Shown piece by piece: positions 1 through 8,518 of a stretch of 53,545 nt of DNA. Source of the DNA: Rhodospirillales bacterium (lineage in GTDB: Bacteria; Pseudomonadota; Alphaproteobacteria; Rhodospirillales; Casp-alpha2); NCBI GenBank assembly GCA_021775095.1, contig JAJFII010000086.1:1-53545 (forward strand), read 5' to 3'. Below the pieces are notes generated by a model. It searched no databases. It was given only the letters and a program-made list of their open reading frames with translations, and was not told the origin of the DNA. The translations under genes and the position numbers were made by a program. How positions within the stretch are numbered: position 1 is the stretch's first letter; each line of letters opens with the position of its first letter.

Positions 1-201
1 GACCAGGCTCGTGTTCTGATAAAACATCGAATATACGGGCTTGGGTGGTGGTTTTTCGCGTATTGTTATCTCCGGCGGTGACAGGTTTTCTAGTGAATTC
101 AATGGTTTGCACCGAATCAATAGCTGAAACCGCCGGAACTTTCAGCAAAATAATTGAGTTTCGTCCAATAATTTCAACAAGTTAACGTTTGTGGATGGAA
201 A

Positions 202-1068
202 CTAGTTAAGATCCAGGTTTTTACCCAGTCGTCCCGCCAAATCCTGGATATACTGCCAGGCAACACGACCGGACCGTGCCCCCCTGGTCACGGTCCATTC
301 CAGCGCTTCAGCGCGCAAATCGATGTTTGCGTCCGATAAACCAAAGCGTTCGACATAACCCTCGATAATTGCAAAATAAGTATCCTGATCACAATTGTGA
401 AAACCCAGCCACAATCCAAACCGATCGGAAAGCGAGACTTTTTCCTCTACCGCTTCCGACGTATGGATTGCCGTCGAGCGCTCATTTTCGATCATGTCGC
501 GGGCCATCAAATGGCGGCGGTTGGATGTCGCATAAAACAGGACATTTTTTGGCCGCCCTTCGATCCCTCCCTCCAGTACCCCCTTAAGAGATTTGTAGGT
601 ATCATCTTGGGAATCAAATGACAGGTCATCGCAAAACAGCAAACAAAGACGGTCCGACTTACGTAAATTGGACAACAATCTCGGCAATGACGGTATATCT
701 TCCCGGTGGATTTCCACCAAGGCCAGCGATTTCGGATTTCTTTCGTTAATATCGGCGTGAACGGCTTTCACCAGGGAACTTTTTCCGGTTCCACGGGCAC
801 CCCACAGGAGCGCATTATTCGCGGCAAATCCATCGGCAAACCGTTGGGTGTTGTCCGCCAATAGGTCGGTTTGACGATTGATTCCCTTAAGCAGCGACAA
901 TTCAACGCGGTTTACCTCCTTAATCGGTTCAAGGAAGTCTGGATCCGAATGCCAGACAAAGGCGTCTGCGGCGTTCAGGTCCGACGATTGGGCGATAACG
1001 GGGGCCATCCGTTCGAGAGCTCCGGCGATCCGTTCCAGCAAGGGAATGAGTGTATTCATTTCAGTCAT
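202..1068 (-). CDS. DUF815-family AAA+ ATPase
   Basis: A 288-residue P-loop ATPase of the DUF815 (COG2607) family. Walker A GARGTGKSS lies at residues 90-98 and Walker B LCLLFCDD at about 141-148. A C-terminal helical region follows, ending in the GARSGR segment usual for the family. The molecular role is unknown; the family is ATP-binding, cytosolic and common next to secretion genes. The ATG at 1068 has no clear Shine-Dalgarno sequence; an in-frame ATG at 1059 is an alternative. The gene is divergent from yajC, a neighbourhood typical of alphaproteobacteria. Family assignment is confident, function is not. Confidence 0.9.
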   Translation of the reverse strand: MTEMNTLIPLLERIAGALERMAPVIAQSSDLNAADAFVWHSDPDFLEPIKEVNRVELSLLKGINRQTDLLADNTQRFADGFAANNALLWGARGTGKSSLVKAVHADINERNPKSLALVEIHREDIPSLPRLLSNLRKSDRLCLLFCDDLSFDSQDDTYKSLKGVLEGGIEGRPKNVLFYATSNRRHLMARDMIENERSTAIHTSEAVEEKVSLSDRFGLWLGFHNCDQDTYFAIIEGYVERFGLSDANIDLRAEALEWTVTRGARSGRVAWQYIQDLAGRLGKNLDLN

Positions 1069-1198
1069 GGGGGCGGAGATTAGGCACCGCAGGCGACCTC
1101 GTCAATCGATAGAAGCTGTTGAAATAGAGTATTTTTCGGCTGGCAGTGCGAAAATCCCATTCCATATTGAATAGAAGTGGAATTGCGGCGGTTTGCGA

Positions 1199-1226
1199 TT
1201 GCAAGTTGGGGTGCGACGGGTATAGT
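1199..1226 (+). promoter_or_regulatory. putative sigma70-type promoter of yajC-secDF
   Basis: A TTGCAA -35 box (1199-1204) and a TATAGT -10 box (1221-1226) are separated by 16 bp. Transcription would start near 1233, giving a leader of about 46 nt before yajC. This is seen by eye in the divergent gap only; there is no experimental support. Confidence 0.4.
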
Positions 1227-1278
1227 CCGCAACGGAATTTTTACGTGGTCGTTTATAGCCCGGTTTTAGGAGTTTTTG

Positions 1279-1860
1279 ATGTTCATTTCACCTGCGTATG
1301 CACAAGCTGGCGGCAGTGTCGGCGGTGGCGGTATCGAAGCGTTATTGCCCTTGGTACTAATTTTTGTTGTTTTCTACTTTTTGCTCATTCGTCCCCAGCA
1401 AAAGAAAATGAAAGATCACAAGGCCATGCTCGCCGATATTCGACGCGGCGATAAGGTCGTCACCGGTGGCGGTATCATGGGCACCGTCTCAAAAATCGAT
1501 GATGAACAGATCGTCACGGTTGAAATCGCCAAGGACATAAAGGTCAAGGTCCGTCGCGAACTGGTTTCTGCCGTCCTCAATAAGACGGCACCGGTTTCCG
1601 GCGCAGCGAACGACGCTGGCGTCAAAAAAAGCAGTGGGTTGCTCGGCGGATTATTTGGCGGCGCTAAAGCCTCGCCAGAATCGGCCCCGGCGACCCAGGC
1701 CGAGCCGGACCAAGGCGACGCGCCAAAAAGGAAACCGCGCAAGTCCAGGGCAAAGAAAAAGTCGGCGACACAGGAGATAGAAGAAAGCTCTCCTGGTCCT
1801 GACGATAGGAAAAATTCCGACAATGCGGAAACAGATACGCCCGTTAAAGACGACAAATAA
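1279..1860 (+). CDS. yajC: YajC, Sec translocon accessory subunit
   Basis: YajC is the small inner-membrane partner of SecDF in the holo-translocon. After a short glycine-rich N-terminus there is one membrane segment (residues about 20-37) followed by the RPQQKKMK signature and the conserved GDKVVTGGGIMG block. The ATG at 1279 is preferred over the TTG at 1276 because AGGAG sits six bases upstream. At 193 residues it is much longer than the usual 90-120. The extra part is an Ala/Lys/Glu-rich, probably disordered tail starting near residue 103 with a KRKPRKSRAKKK basic patch. It is the first gene of a run with secD, secF and an Mth938-like gene. Confidence 0.95.
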   Translation: MFISPAYAQAGGSVGGGGIEALLPLVLIFVVFYFLLIRPQQKKMKDHKAMLADIRRGDKVVTGGGIMGTVSKIDDEQIVTVEIAKDIKVKVRRELVSAVLNKTAPVSGAANDAGVKKSSGLLGGLFGGAKASPESAPATQAEPDQGDAPKRKPRKSRAKKKSATQEIEESSPGPDDRKNSDNAETDTPVKDDK

Positions 1861-1888
1861 GCGAAAAGACTGATAAAAGGCGAGCGTG

Positions 1889-3457
1889 ATGGTCTATTTT
1901 TCCAAAGCAAAAATTATTGCGGTGCTGCTTGTTTGCCTACTTGGCATCGGGTTTTCAGTACCAAACTTTTTTAAAGAACAAACTTTGGGATCCTTACCGG
2001 ATTGGTTGCCCCACAAACATGTCAATTTAGGCCTGGACCTGCAGGGCGGTTCACATTTGCTGCTCGAAGTCGAGGTGGCTGCGGTTATCAAGGAACAATT
2101 GGAAACCATGGTCGATGATGTGCGCAGCGAACTCCGCAAAGCGCGCATCAACTACACCGGGCTGGGCGTATCCGGCGAAAAAGGTGTCCATGTTACCATC
2201 CGCAAAAGCGAGGAAACGGAAAATGCACGTAATTTACTGCGTGTTCTGACACCACTTACGGAAACAACCGTAACCAACAATACCATTCTGATCGAACTGA
2301 CCAGTCGTCAAATTGCGGACCGCAGAAACGCCGCCATTCAGCAATCCGTCGAGATCGTCCGGCGACGGATCGACCAGACCGGCACCAGGGAACCAACCAT
2401 CCAGCGCCAGGGTGATGAACGCATACTGGTGCAGTTACCTGGCGTTAAAGACCCGGAACGGATTAAACGCCTATTAGGTGAAACAGCGAAAATGAGTTTT
2501 CACTTGACCGACGACCGCCTGGACGAGGCGTTGCGCGGGCGGATCCCACCGGGGGCCAAGTTGCTGCCCCGGGTCGACGCGACCCAAGGTGTCGGACAGG
2601 TCCTGGTCAAAAAACGGGTCATGGTATCGGGCGAAGATCTGGTCGATTCCCAGCCCAGTACGGATAGCCAAACCGGCGAGCCCGTCGTCACGTTTCGTTT
2701 TAATTCACGCGGTTCAAAAAAGTTCGGGGCAACAACAGCGGCCAATGTCAACCGCCCCTTCGCCATTGTATTGGATGGCAAAGTAATCAGCGACCCGGTC
2801 ATACGCGAACCGATCCTCGGTGGCAGCGGTCAAATCAGCGGTAATTTTTCTTTTCAGGAAGCCACGGATCTTGCGTTGTTGTTGCGGGCTGGCGCATTGC
2901 CGGCACCTCTGACCATACTTGAAGAACGCTCCGTCGGCCCTGGGCTGGGCGCGGACTCCATTGCGGCGGGTAAAATTGCCAGCATAATTGGAATGGTATT
3001 GGTTATTGTGTTTATGGCTGTGGCCTATGGCCGCTTCGGTTTAATGGCCGACGCCGCGCTGATTATTAACATGATCCTCATACTCGGGAGTTTGTCGGCA
3101 CTGCAAGCGACCCTGACCCTGCCGGGTATCGCCGGTATCGTTTTAACCATTGGCATGGCGGTGGATGCCAATGTGTTGATTTTTGAACGTATTCGTGAGG
3201 AAGTTCGCTTGGGCAGGGGCCCGGTTTCCGCCATTGACGCCGGTTACAGCCGTGCCTTGACGACGATTATTGATGCCAATGTAACCACCCTGATCGCAGC
3301 TACGTTATTGTTTGTCTTTGGATCGGGCCCGATCAAGGGTTTTGCCGTCACCCTGGGTGTTGGTATTCTGACATCGATGTTTACCGCAATCATGTTGACC
3401 CGATTATTTGTTGTAATTTGGCTGCGCCGCACAACCCCCAAAGAACTGCCGTTATAG
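1889..3457 (+). CDS. secD: SecD, protein translocase subunit
   Basis: SecD is a proton-motive-force-driven component that helps complete export across the inner membrane. The 522-residue protein shows an N-terminal membrane segment, the family motif GLDLQGGSHLLLEV (D1), a large periplasmic P1 domain, and five C-terminal membrane segments including the GIVLTIGMAVDANVLIFERI block (D5-D6). A GTG at 1886 lies immediately before the ATG at 1889. The ATG is preferred for spacing to AAGG about eight bases upstream. It lies between yajC (28-bp gap) and secF (10-bp gap), so co-transcription is very likely. Confidence 0.97.
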   Translation: MVYFSKAKIIAVLLVCLLGIGFSVPNFFKEQTLGSLPDWLPHKHVNLGLDLQGGSHLLLEVEVAAVIKEQLETMVDDVRSELRKARINYTGLGVSGEKGVHVTIRKSEETENARNLLRVLTPLTETTVTNNTILIELTSRQIADRRNAAIQQSVEIVRRRIDQTGTREPTIQRQGDERILVQLPGVKDPERIKRLLGETAKMSFHLTDDRLDEALRGRIPPGAKLLPRVDATQGVGQVLVKKRVMVSGEDLVDSQPSTDSQTGEPVVTFRFNSRGSKKFGATTAANVNRPFAIVLDGKVISDPVIREPILGGSGQISGNFSFQEATDLALLLRAGALPAPLTILEERSVGPGLGADSIAAGKIASIIGMVLVIVFMAVAYGRFGLMADAALIINMILILGSLSALQATLTLPGIAGIVLTIGMAVDANVLIFERIREEVRLGRGPVSAIDAGYSRALTTIIDANVTTLIAATLLFVFGSGPIKGFAVTLGVGILTSMFTAIMLTRLFVVIWLRRTTPKELPL

Positions 3458-3467
3458 GAGAAGAAAT

Positions 3468-4406
3468 ATGCGTGGTCTAAATCTCATACCGGCGGACATA
3501 AATCTGGCTTTTGTTCCAAAACGCAAAGCTTTTTATCTATTTTCGACACTCCTGGTCGTCGCCTCAATCTTCCTCTTTTTTAGCAAGGGACTGAATTACG
3601 GTATCGATTTCAAGGGCGGAATTATGCTGGAGATCAGGACGGAAAAAGCCGCAAACATTTCGCAAATGCGCAGTCAATTGGGCGACTTGGGGTTGGGCGA
3701 GGTCGCGTTGCAGGAATTTGGCCAGCCAACGGACATCCTGATCCGTATTCAACGCCAGGATGGCGATGAAAAAGCGCAGCAGACCGCCGTCGAAAAAATT
3801 AAGTCCGCACTCGGTGATAAAGTTGAGTACCGACGGACAGAGTTTGTTGGCCCCAAGGTTTCCGATGAACTGTTCTGGGACGGATTGACCGCAGTTGGTT
3901 TGGCGATCCTGGCGATTTTGGTTTACATTTGGTTTCGTTTTGAATGGCAATTCGGACTGGGTGCCGTTGTCGCGCTTAGTCACGATGTGATAACAACCAT
4001 TGGCATTTTTGCGCTGTTTGGTTTTGAATTTAATCTCTCGACAGTTGCCGCTGTTCTGACCATTGCCGGCTACTCCATTAACGACACGGTAGTGGTTTTT
4101 GACCGGGTTCGCGAAAACCTGCGCAAATATAAAAAAATGCCAATGCCGGAAATTTTGAACAATTCGGTCAATCAAACCCTTTCGCGGACCATAATCACCT
4201 CGGTAACCACCTTGTTGGCCCTGCTGGCCCTGTATTTCCTGGGCGGAGAGGTCATTCGTGATTTCAGTTTTGCAATGATCTGGGGGGTGTTAATTGGAAC
4301 TTATTCATCCATCTGCCTGGCAGTTCCGATCCTGCTGCACCTGAACATTCAACGGCGTGGCGCCCTGGTCGGCGAAACCATCGAAGACGCGCCGGAAGTT
4401 TCCTGA
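3468..4406 (+). CDS. secF: SecF, protein translocase subunit
   Basis: SecF is the partner of SecD in the SecDF-YajC complex. The 312-residue product has the GIDFKGGIMLEI motif after the first membrane segment, a short periplasmic domain, and the C-terminal bundle with ATIAGYSINDTVVVFDR-type sequence (here TIAGYSINDTVVVFDRVREN). A strong AGGAG lies seven bases before the ATG. It follows secD by 10 bp and precedes the Mth938-like gene by 6 bp, so it belongs to the same transcript. Length and motifs are normal. Confidence 0.97.
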   Translation: MRGLNLIPADINLAFVPKRKAFYLFSTLLVVASIFLFFSKGLNYGIDFKGGIMLEIRTEKAANISQMRSQLGDLGLGEVALQEFGQPTDILIRIQRQDGDEKAQQTAVEKIKSALGDKVEYRRTEFVGPKVSDELFWDGLTAVGLAILAILVYIWFRFEWQFGLGAVVALSHDVITTIGIFALFGFEFNLSTVAAVLTIAGYSINDTVVVFDRVRENLRKYKKMPMPEILNNSVNQTLSRTIITSVTTLLALLALYFLGGEVIRDFSFAMIWGVLIGTYSSICLAVPILLHLNIQRRGALVGETIEDAPEVS

Positions 4407-4412
4407 CCGGAT

Positions 4413-4796
4413 ATGTCGCTCGATATCACTCCGGTTACGCCGGTCGGTCGTCAGGTAATTCAAAAATACGGCGACGGCAGTTTTCAGATCGCGGGCGTGC
4501 GTTTCAACGGCTCTGTTCTGGTGATGTCTGATACCACCATCCCCTGGTCGGTGAACGATCCGGCGGATATCACCGTCGACAGCCTTGCACGGCTTTTCCA
4601 GGAGACCCCGGCACCGGCGATTATTTTGTTGGGGTGTGGTCCCAGGTTCCTTGCCCCGCCCAAAAACTTGCGAACGGATTTGAGGGCGCTGGGCGCGACC
4701 CTTGAATGGATGGATACGGGTGCCGCCTGCAGAACTTTTAACGTGTTGCTGACGGAAGAACGGCAAGCCGTCGCCGCCTTAATTGCCGTCCAATAA
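4413..4796 (+). CDS. Mth938-like domain protein (NDUFAF3-related fold)
   Basis: A 127-residue cytosolic protein of the Mth938/DUF498 family, related to mitochondrial complex I assembly factor NDUFAF3. Visible family features are the central LLGCGPRFLAPP segment and the final MDTGAACRTFNVLLTEER region. It follows secF by six bases, as in many alphaproteobacteria, so it is probably in the yajC-secDF operon. Its bacterial function is not established; a link to respiratory-complex assembly is only inferred from the eukaryotic homologue. The NDUFAF6-like gene at 7643 is also a homologue of a complex I assembly factor. Confidence 0.85.
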   Translation: MSLDITPVTPVGRQVIQKYGDGSFQIAGVRFNGSVLVMSDTTIPWSVNDPADITVDSLARLFQETPAPAIILLGCGPRFLAPPKNLRTDLRALGATLEWMDTGAACRTFNVLLTEERQAVAALIAVQ

Positions 4797-4827
4797 AATT
4801 TGCTACTAACCTATCTGTTCCACACGA

Positions 4828-6723
4828 CTAGAGTTTCTCTTTGACGGCGGTAACGATGCGCGCAATCACCGGCTCCCATCTTCTGTCTTCGCCCTGTCGA
4901 AAAAGCTGCAGAGACGGATACCAGGGGCTGTCGTCACGGTCCAATAACCAGCGCCAGTCGGGAATATAGGGAATAAGGCCCCAGACAGGACGCCCCAGGG
5001 CACCCGCCACATGCAAGGGTGAGGTATCAACTGAAATAATCAGATCCAGATGGTTCATGGCCCCCGCCGTTTCCGCAAAGTTTGTAAGTTGCGGTGCCAG
5101 ATCGATAATTTTTTCCCCGTACATTTGGTGGGCTTCGCCGTCCTTGCCAACTTGCAAACTATAGACAGTTACACCTTGCAATTCGACCAGAGGGCGGATT
5201 TGTGATAGGGCGAGAGATCGGTTTCGGTCATTTGTATGTTCCGGATTGCCGGCCCAAATAATACCGACCCGAAATTTACCGTCGCCCTGCATGCGTTCCG
5301 ACCACTGGTTATCCCTTTCTGCGTCAACGGTCAGGTAACGCTTTGGACAGGGGATGGTTTCCAGGGTTGTTTTAAAATGTTCGGGCAGGTCCATTATGGA
5401 AACATGATAATCAAAGGGTGGAGGAGGTGTATCCTTCAGGTTCAAGCCGTCGATCCCTGGCAACTGAGGAAATAAATCGCGCAAATTCAGCGGAACCTCC
5501 ATAATCACCCGGGCCCCGAGATCCTTGAGCATAACCGCATAACGGGCAAACTGAACAATGTCGCCCAGGCCCTGTTCGGGATATACATAAATGGTTTTGC
5601 CGGCGAGTTTTTCACCCTGCCACGGGGGGGGGTTGTAGGTTCGCCGCGCCAGTTTGCTGCCTTTGATTATACCACGCCATCCATATTCCACCCAACCCTC
5701 GGAAAATTCGCCGAGTAGCAATTGCACATAACCGAGGTTGGCATGGGCGTGGGCAAATTCCGGATTGATTTGTGTGGATTTCCGAAACATTTCCCGGGCC
5801 TCCTCGTAACGCGCCATATCCTTCAAGGCATTACCCAAATTATTATAGGCACCATAATGATCTTCATTATCGCTGAGTAAGGTGTTGTAGGTTTCAACGG
5901 CTTCGACGGTTTTGCCTGATTTGTTGAGGGTATTGGCGAAATTACTGACGACGTCAACACTGCCGTCAGACATGGTAATTGCTTTTTCCAGGACCTCGAG
6001 GGCCTCCGGGTAGCGCCCGACCTTGGTCAGGGCAATGCCCAGGTTGTTATATATGGCGGCGACATTTGGGTTAATCTCCAAGGCCCGCTGCAGACGCGCA
6101 ATGGCTTCATCCTGCAAATCGTATTCATCCAAACAATTGGCACTATTGACCAACGCGTCGACAAATTCGGGATTAATGGCAAGTGCCCGTTCGAAACATT
6201 TGAATGCCTTTTCGTCCAGATCCAGTCTTCGGTAACTAATTCCCATGTTATTATGGGCCTCAATACTCTGAGGGGTTATGGCCAATACCGCGCGGTACCC
6301 CTCCAGGGCAAGTTCATAGCGTTGCTGAACGCGGTGGATATCGGCCAACTGCAGCCGCGCAGAGGAGTTATTTCCATCCAGTTCAATGGCTTTTTCAAAC
6401 TTTTCGATGGCAACTTCTGAGTGTCCATCCTGGTTTAACAGCAGCCCCCAATTTACGTAAGCTTCCGAATAATCCGGCTTGATAACGGTCGCCAGTTGAA
6501 AAAGACCGATGGCGCGTTCGCGGTGGCCCAAACCGAGGATGATGGTAGCCAGATTGTGGATGGCATAGGGGTGTTGGTTATTCAGGGCAATGGCCCTCGA
6601 ATAGGCGGCGGCAGCCGCGTCCAACTGGCCGTTCAAATGGTGTGCTACACCCGTCTTGAAGTCGGCCTCTCCGACCGGTTCAGTAGCGCTCGTTGTTTGA
6701 GGAATATTCGGTTCTGTGGTCAT
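4828..6723 (-). CDS. TPR protein with C-terminal GT9-like glycosyltransferase domain
   Basis: A 631-residue two-part protein. Residues about 15-340 are roughly ten tetratricopeptide repeats with the usual pattern (for example AHNNMGISYRRLDLDEKAFKCF). The C-terminal 280 residues resemble heptosyltransferase-type (GT9/GT-B) domains: YVYPEQGLGDIVQFARY, VGIIWAGNPEHTNDRNRS and a late DLIISVDTSPLHVAGALG segment, which is the nucleotide-sugar side. The likely role is glycosylation of a surface or protein acceptor; the acceptor is unknown. The ATG at 6723 is preferred to the upstream TTG at 6735. It converges on the Mth938-like gene with a 31-bp gap. Confidence 0.85.
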   Translation of the reverse strand: MTTEPNIPQTTSATEPVGEADFKTGVAHHLNGQLDAAAAAYSRAIALNNQHPYAIHNLATIILGLGHRERAIGLFQLATVIKPDYSEAYVNWGLLLNQDGHSEVAIEKFEKAIELDGNNSSARLQLADIHRVQQRYELALEGYRAVLAITPQSIEAHNNMGISYRRLDLDEKAFKCFERALAINPEFVDALVNSANCLDEYDLQDEAIARLQRALEINPNVAAIYNNLGIALTKVGRYPEALEVLEKAITMSDGSVDVVSNFANTLNKSGKTVEAVETYNTLLSDNEDHYGAYNNLGNALKDMARYEEAREMFRKSTQINPEFAHAHANLGYVQLLLGEFSEGWVEYGWRGIIKGSKLARRTYNPPPWQGEKLAGKTIYVYPEQGLGDIVQFARYAVMLKDLGARVIMEVPLNLRDLFPQLPGIDGLNLKDTPPPPFDYHVSIMDLPEHFKTTLETIPCPKRYLTVDAERDNQWSERMQGDGKFRVGIIWAGNPEHTNDRNRSLALSQIRPLVELQGVTVYSLQVGKDGEAHQMYGEKIIDLAPQLTNFAETAGAMNHLDLIISVDTSPLHVAGALGRPVWGLIPYIPDWRWLLDRDDSPWYPSLQLFRQGEDRRWEPVIARIVTAVKEKL

Positions 6724-6812
6724 AATCCGTGCCAATTGAAATCAAAAAGGGTCTGTTCCCGCTCAGTTTAGCAAAAGGAGTGTTAGAAATAAATTAACCC
6801 GCCGACCGGATC

Positions 6813-6843
6813 AAAAAAAACGGGGCCCCAAAGGACCCCGTTT
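6813..6843 (-). terminator. Rho-independent terminator of the PuuD-like gene
   Basis: Read on the minus strand, AAACGGGGTCC and a GGGGCCCCGTTT arm pair around a short loop and are followed by a run of eight T. It lies about 20 bases past the stop of the membrane protein gene that ends at 6865. Confidence 0.85.
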
Positions 6844-6864
6844 CCTGCCGCAATGGCCTGTCGA

Positions 6865-7467
6865 TTAATAGATGTTCTGTGCCGAAACCATGGCATACAA
6901 CATGGGCACGGACAACAATGTGTTGGTTCTAGAAAACAGCATGGCCGTTCTCGCAGAAGCCGCTTTGCTTTCCGCATCCGCCTCGACAATCCCTAAGGCG
7001 CGTTTTTGATTTGGCCAAATAACGAACCAAACATTGAACCACATGATAATTCCCATCCACATGCCGATGCCGATGGCCGTGTGTTTGGCAACACCGTCCG
7101 AACCCAATGTCAAAGCCTCAACCAAATAACCGTTCATGGCGGCAAGAATCAGGCCGGTGACGATGGTTCCCATGGCTCCCCAGCGGAACCACCACAAGGC
7201 TGCGGGGGCAATAACCTTACCGATTGCCGGTTTCTGATCATCGGGTATATTTGGCATATTGGGAATTTGCACAAAGTTAAAATAATAAAGCAGCCCGATC
7301 CACATGACACCACACAGGATATGCAAAAAGCGCATGACAAATGCCCAATAGGCGTGCCCGCTGGGCATCCCTTCGCCGGTAATACCAACAACAATCACAA
7401 CCATCAGGATCAAAACAACGACCCCAGCAATCACCGTATTTCGCAGATTAGATAATAGTGCACCCAT
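6865..7467 (-). CDS. urate-oxidase-N (PuuD-like) membrane protein
   Basis: A 200-residue integral membrane protein matching the N-terminal membrane domain of urate hydroxylase PuuD (Urate_ox_N). It has the RFLHILCGVMWIGLLYYFNFVQIP stretch (residues about 46-69), several hydrophobic helices, and histidines within or near membrane segments (H49, KHTAIGIG) that could be haem or metal ligands. Full-length PuuD carries a C-terminal cytochrome c domain, which is absent here. Homologues of this short type are widespread in marine bacteria and their substrate is uncertain, so urate oxidation should not be assumed. The ATG at 7467 has GGAGG eight bases upstream and is preferred over a TTG at 7482. It is monocistronic with its own terminator. 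Confidence 0.75.
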   Translation of the reverse strand: MGALLSNLRNTVIAGVVVLILMVVIVVGITGEGMPSGHAYWAFVMRFLHILCGVMWIGLLYYFNFVQIPNMPNIPDDQKPAIGKVIAPAALWWFRWGAMGTIVTGLILAAMNGYLVEALTLGSDGVAKHTAIGIGMWMGIIMWFNVWFVIWPNQKRALGIVEADAESKAASARTAMLFSRTNTLLSVPMLYAMVSAQNIY

Positions 7468-7642
7468 GACGTTCCCCTCCAATTAAATTAGGAAATAACC
7501 AGTTATCTTTTAGAATCAAATAGAGATTGATGGTATACAAGAGGTCTCCCTCAATCACCAACTGTTTTCCATAGAATCCAATGTTTCTGCAGTTTTATTC
7601 GAATTCCAACCGTCCAATTTTGTTTCAATTCAATTATTTACG

Positions 7643-8518
7643 ATGATCGATTCGCAGATGAGCGACTCCTTCAATTATTGCGCAGACTTGGTTTACAAAC
7701 GCGACCGTGACCGCTATTTGTGTGCGTTGCTGGCACCCCGAGATTACAGAAATGATCTTTATGCGTTGTACGCATTTAATGCGGAAATTTCAGAAATTGG
7801 CATCTCTGTCAGCGAACCCCTGATCGGGCAGATGCGGTTACGGTGGTGGATAGACGCGCTCGAGCCGATCTTCGCTGGTGCACCACCGCACCACCCCGTT
7901 GCCCTTGCCTTATCGGAAGTCGTTGCGCGGCGGACACTGCAAAGTAAATCACTACAATTGCTTGTCGAAGCCAGGGACCGAGACTTGGATCCGTCGCCCT
8001 TTGCCTCACTCGATGAGTGCCTGACCTATTCGCAGAGCACCTCTTCACTGCTCCTTATCCAGGCCCTCCAAGTGATGGGAATATCTCCCCCGACAATCCA
8101 CGATGCGGCCGTCCATCTGGGCATCGCCTGGGCCTTGACCGGACAAATCAGGGCGATCCCCTTCCAGTTGCAGCGCGGTCGCCTGTCACTTCCCAAAAAC
8201 CTCTGTGACAAATATGGATTTGATTGCCAGTCTTTTCTCGACCACGGTTACCGAAATACGTTGCCAGACGGCCTTAGCGACGTCATTGCAGAACTCATTG
8301 TGGAAATTCGGTCTCGGGTGGATGCCTCAGGTGTTTCGCGCCTAAGGGCACTCCACAGATTTCCGTCGCCACTGCTTCTTAAAAGTCTGATCGCCGGGTA
8401 TTTGGATGAATTGGCGACCGTCAATAATGATCCCTTTCAATTAAATCTTAGGCGCTCCGGGCCGCGAGTTCGCGACCTGATCAAAATGAAATGGTCCGCC
8501 TGGGTTGGCAATTATTAG
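7643..8518 (+). CDS. squalene/phytoene synthase family protein (NDUFAF6-like)
   Basis: A 291-residue all-helical protein of the squalene/phytoene synthase superfamily. It resembles the alphaproteobacterial branch related to mitochondrial complex I assembly factor NDUFAF6: RDRYLCALLAPRDYRNDLYALYAFNAEI near the N-terminus and GIAWALTGQIRAIPFQLQRGRLSLP in the middle. The canonical first DXXXD of true prenyl synthases is not evident (NAEISEIG is found instead), so terpene synthesis is doubtful. Together with the Mth938-like gene at 4413 it hints at a respiratory-assembly context. Its stop overlaps the convergent gene at 8515 by 4 bp. Confidence 0.8.
   Translation: MIDSQMSDSFNYCADLVYKRDRDRYLCALLAPRDYRNDLYALYAFNAEISEIGISVSEPLIGQMRLRWWIDALEPIFAGAPPHHPVALALSEVVARRTLQSKSLQLLVEARDRDLDPSPFASLDECLTYSQSTSSLLLIQALQVMGISPPTIHDAAVHLGIAWALTGQIRAIPFQLQRGRLSLPKNLCDKYGFDCQSFLDHGYRNTLPDGLSDVIAELIVEIRSRVDASGVSRLRALHRFPSPLLLKSLIAGYLDELATVNNDPFQLNLRRSGPRVRDLIKMKWSAWVGNY

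Noticed and set aside
1-201. Frames open to the window edge on both strands before the DUF815 gene
   Set aside because: Neither reading resembles a known protein and neither has a ribosome site. They cannot be told from chance without upstream sequence.
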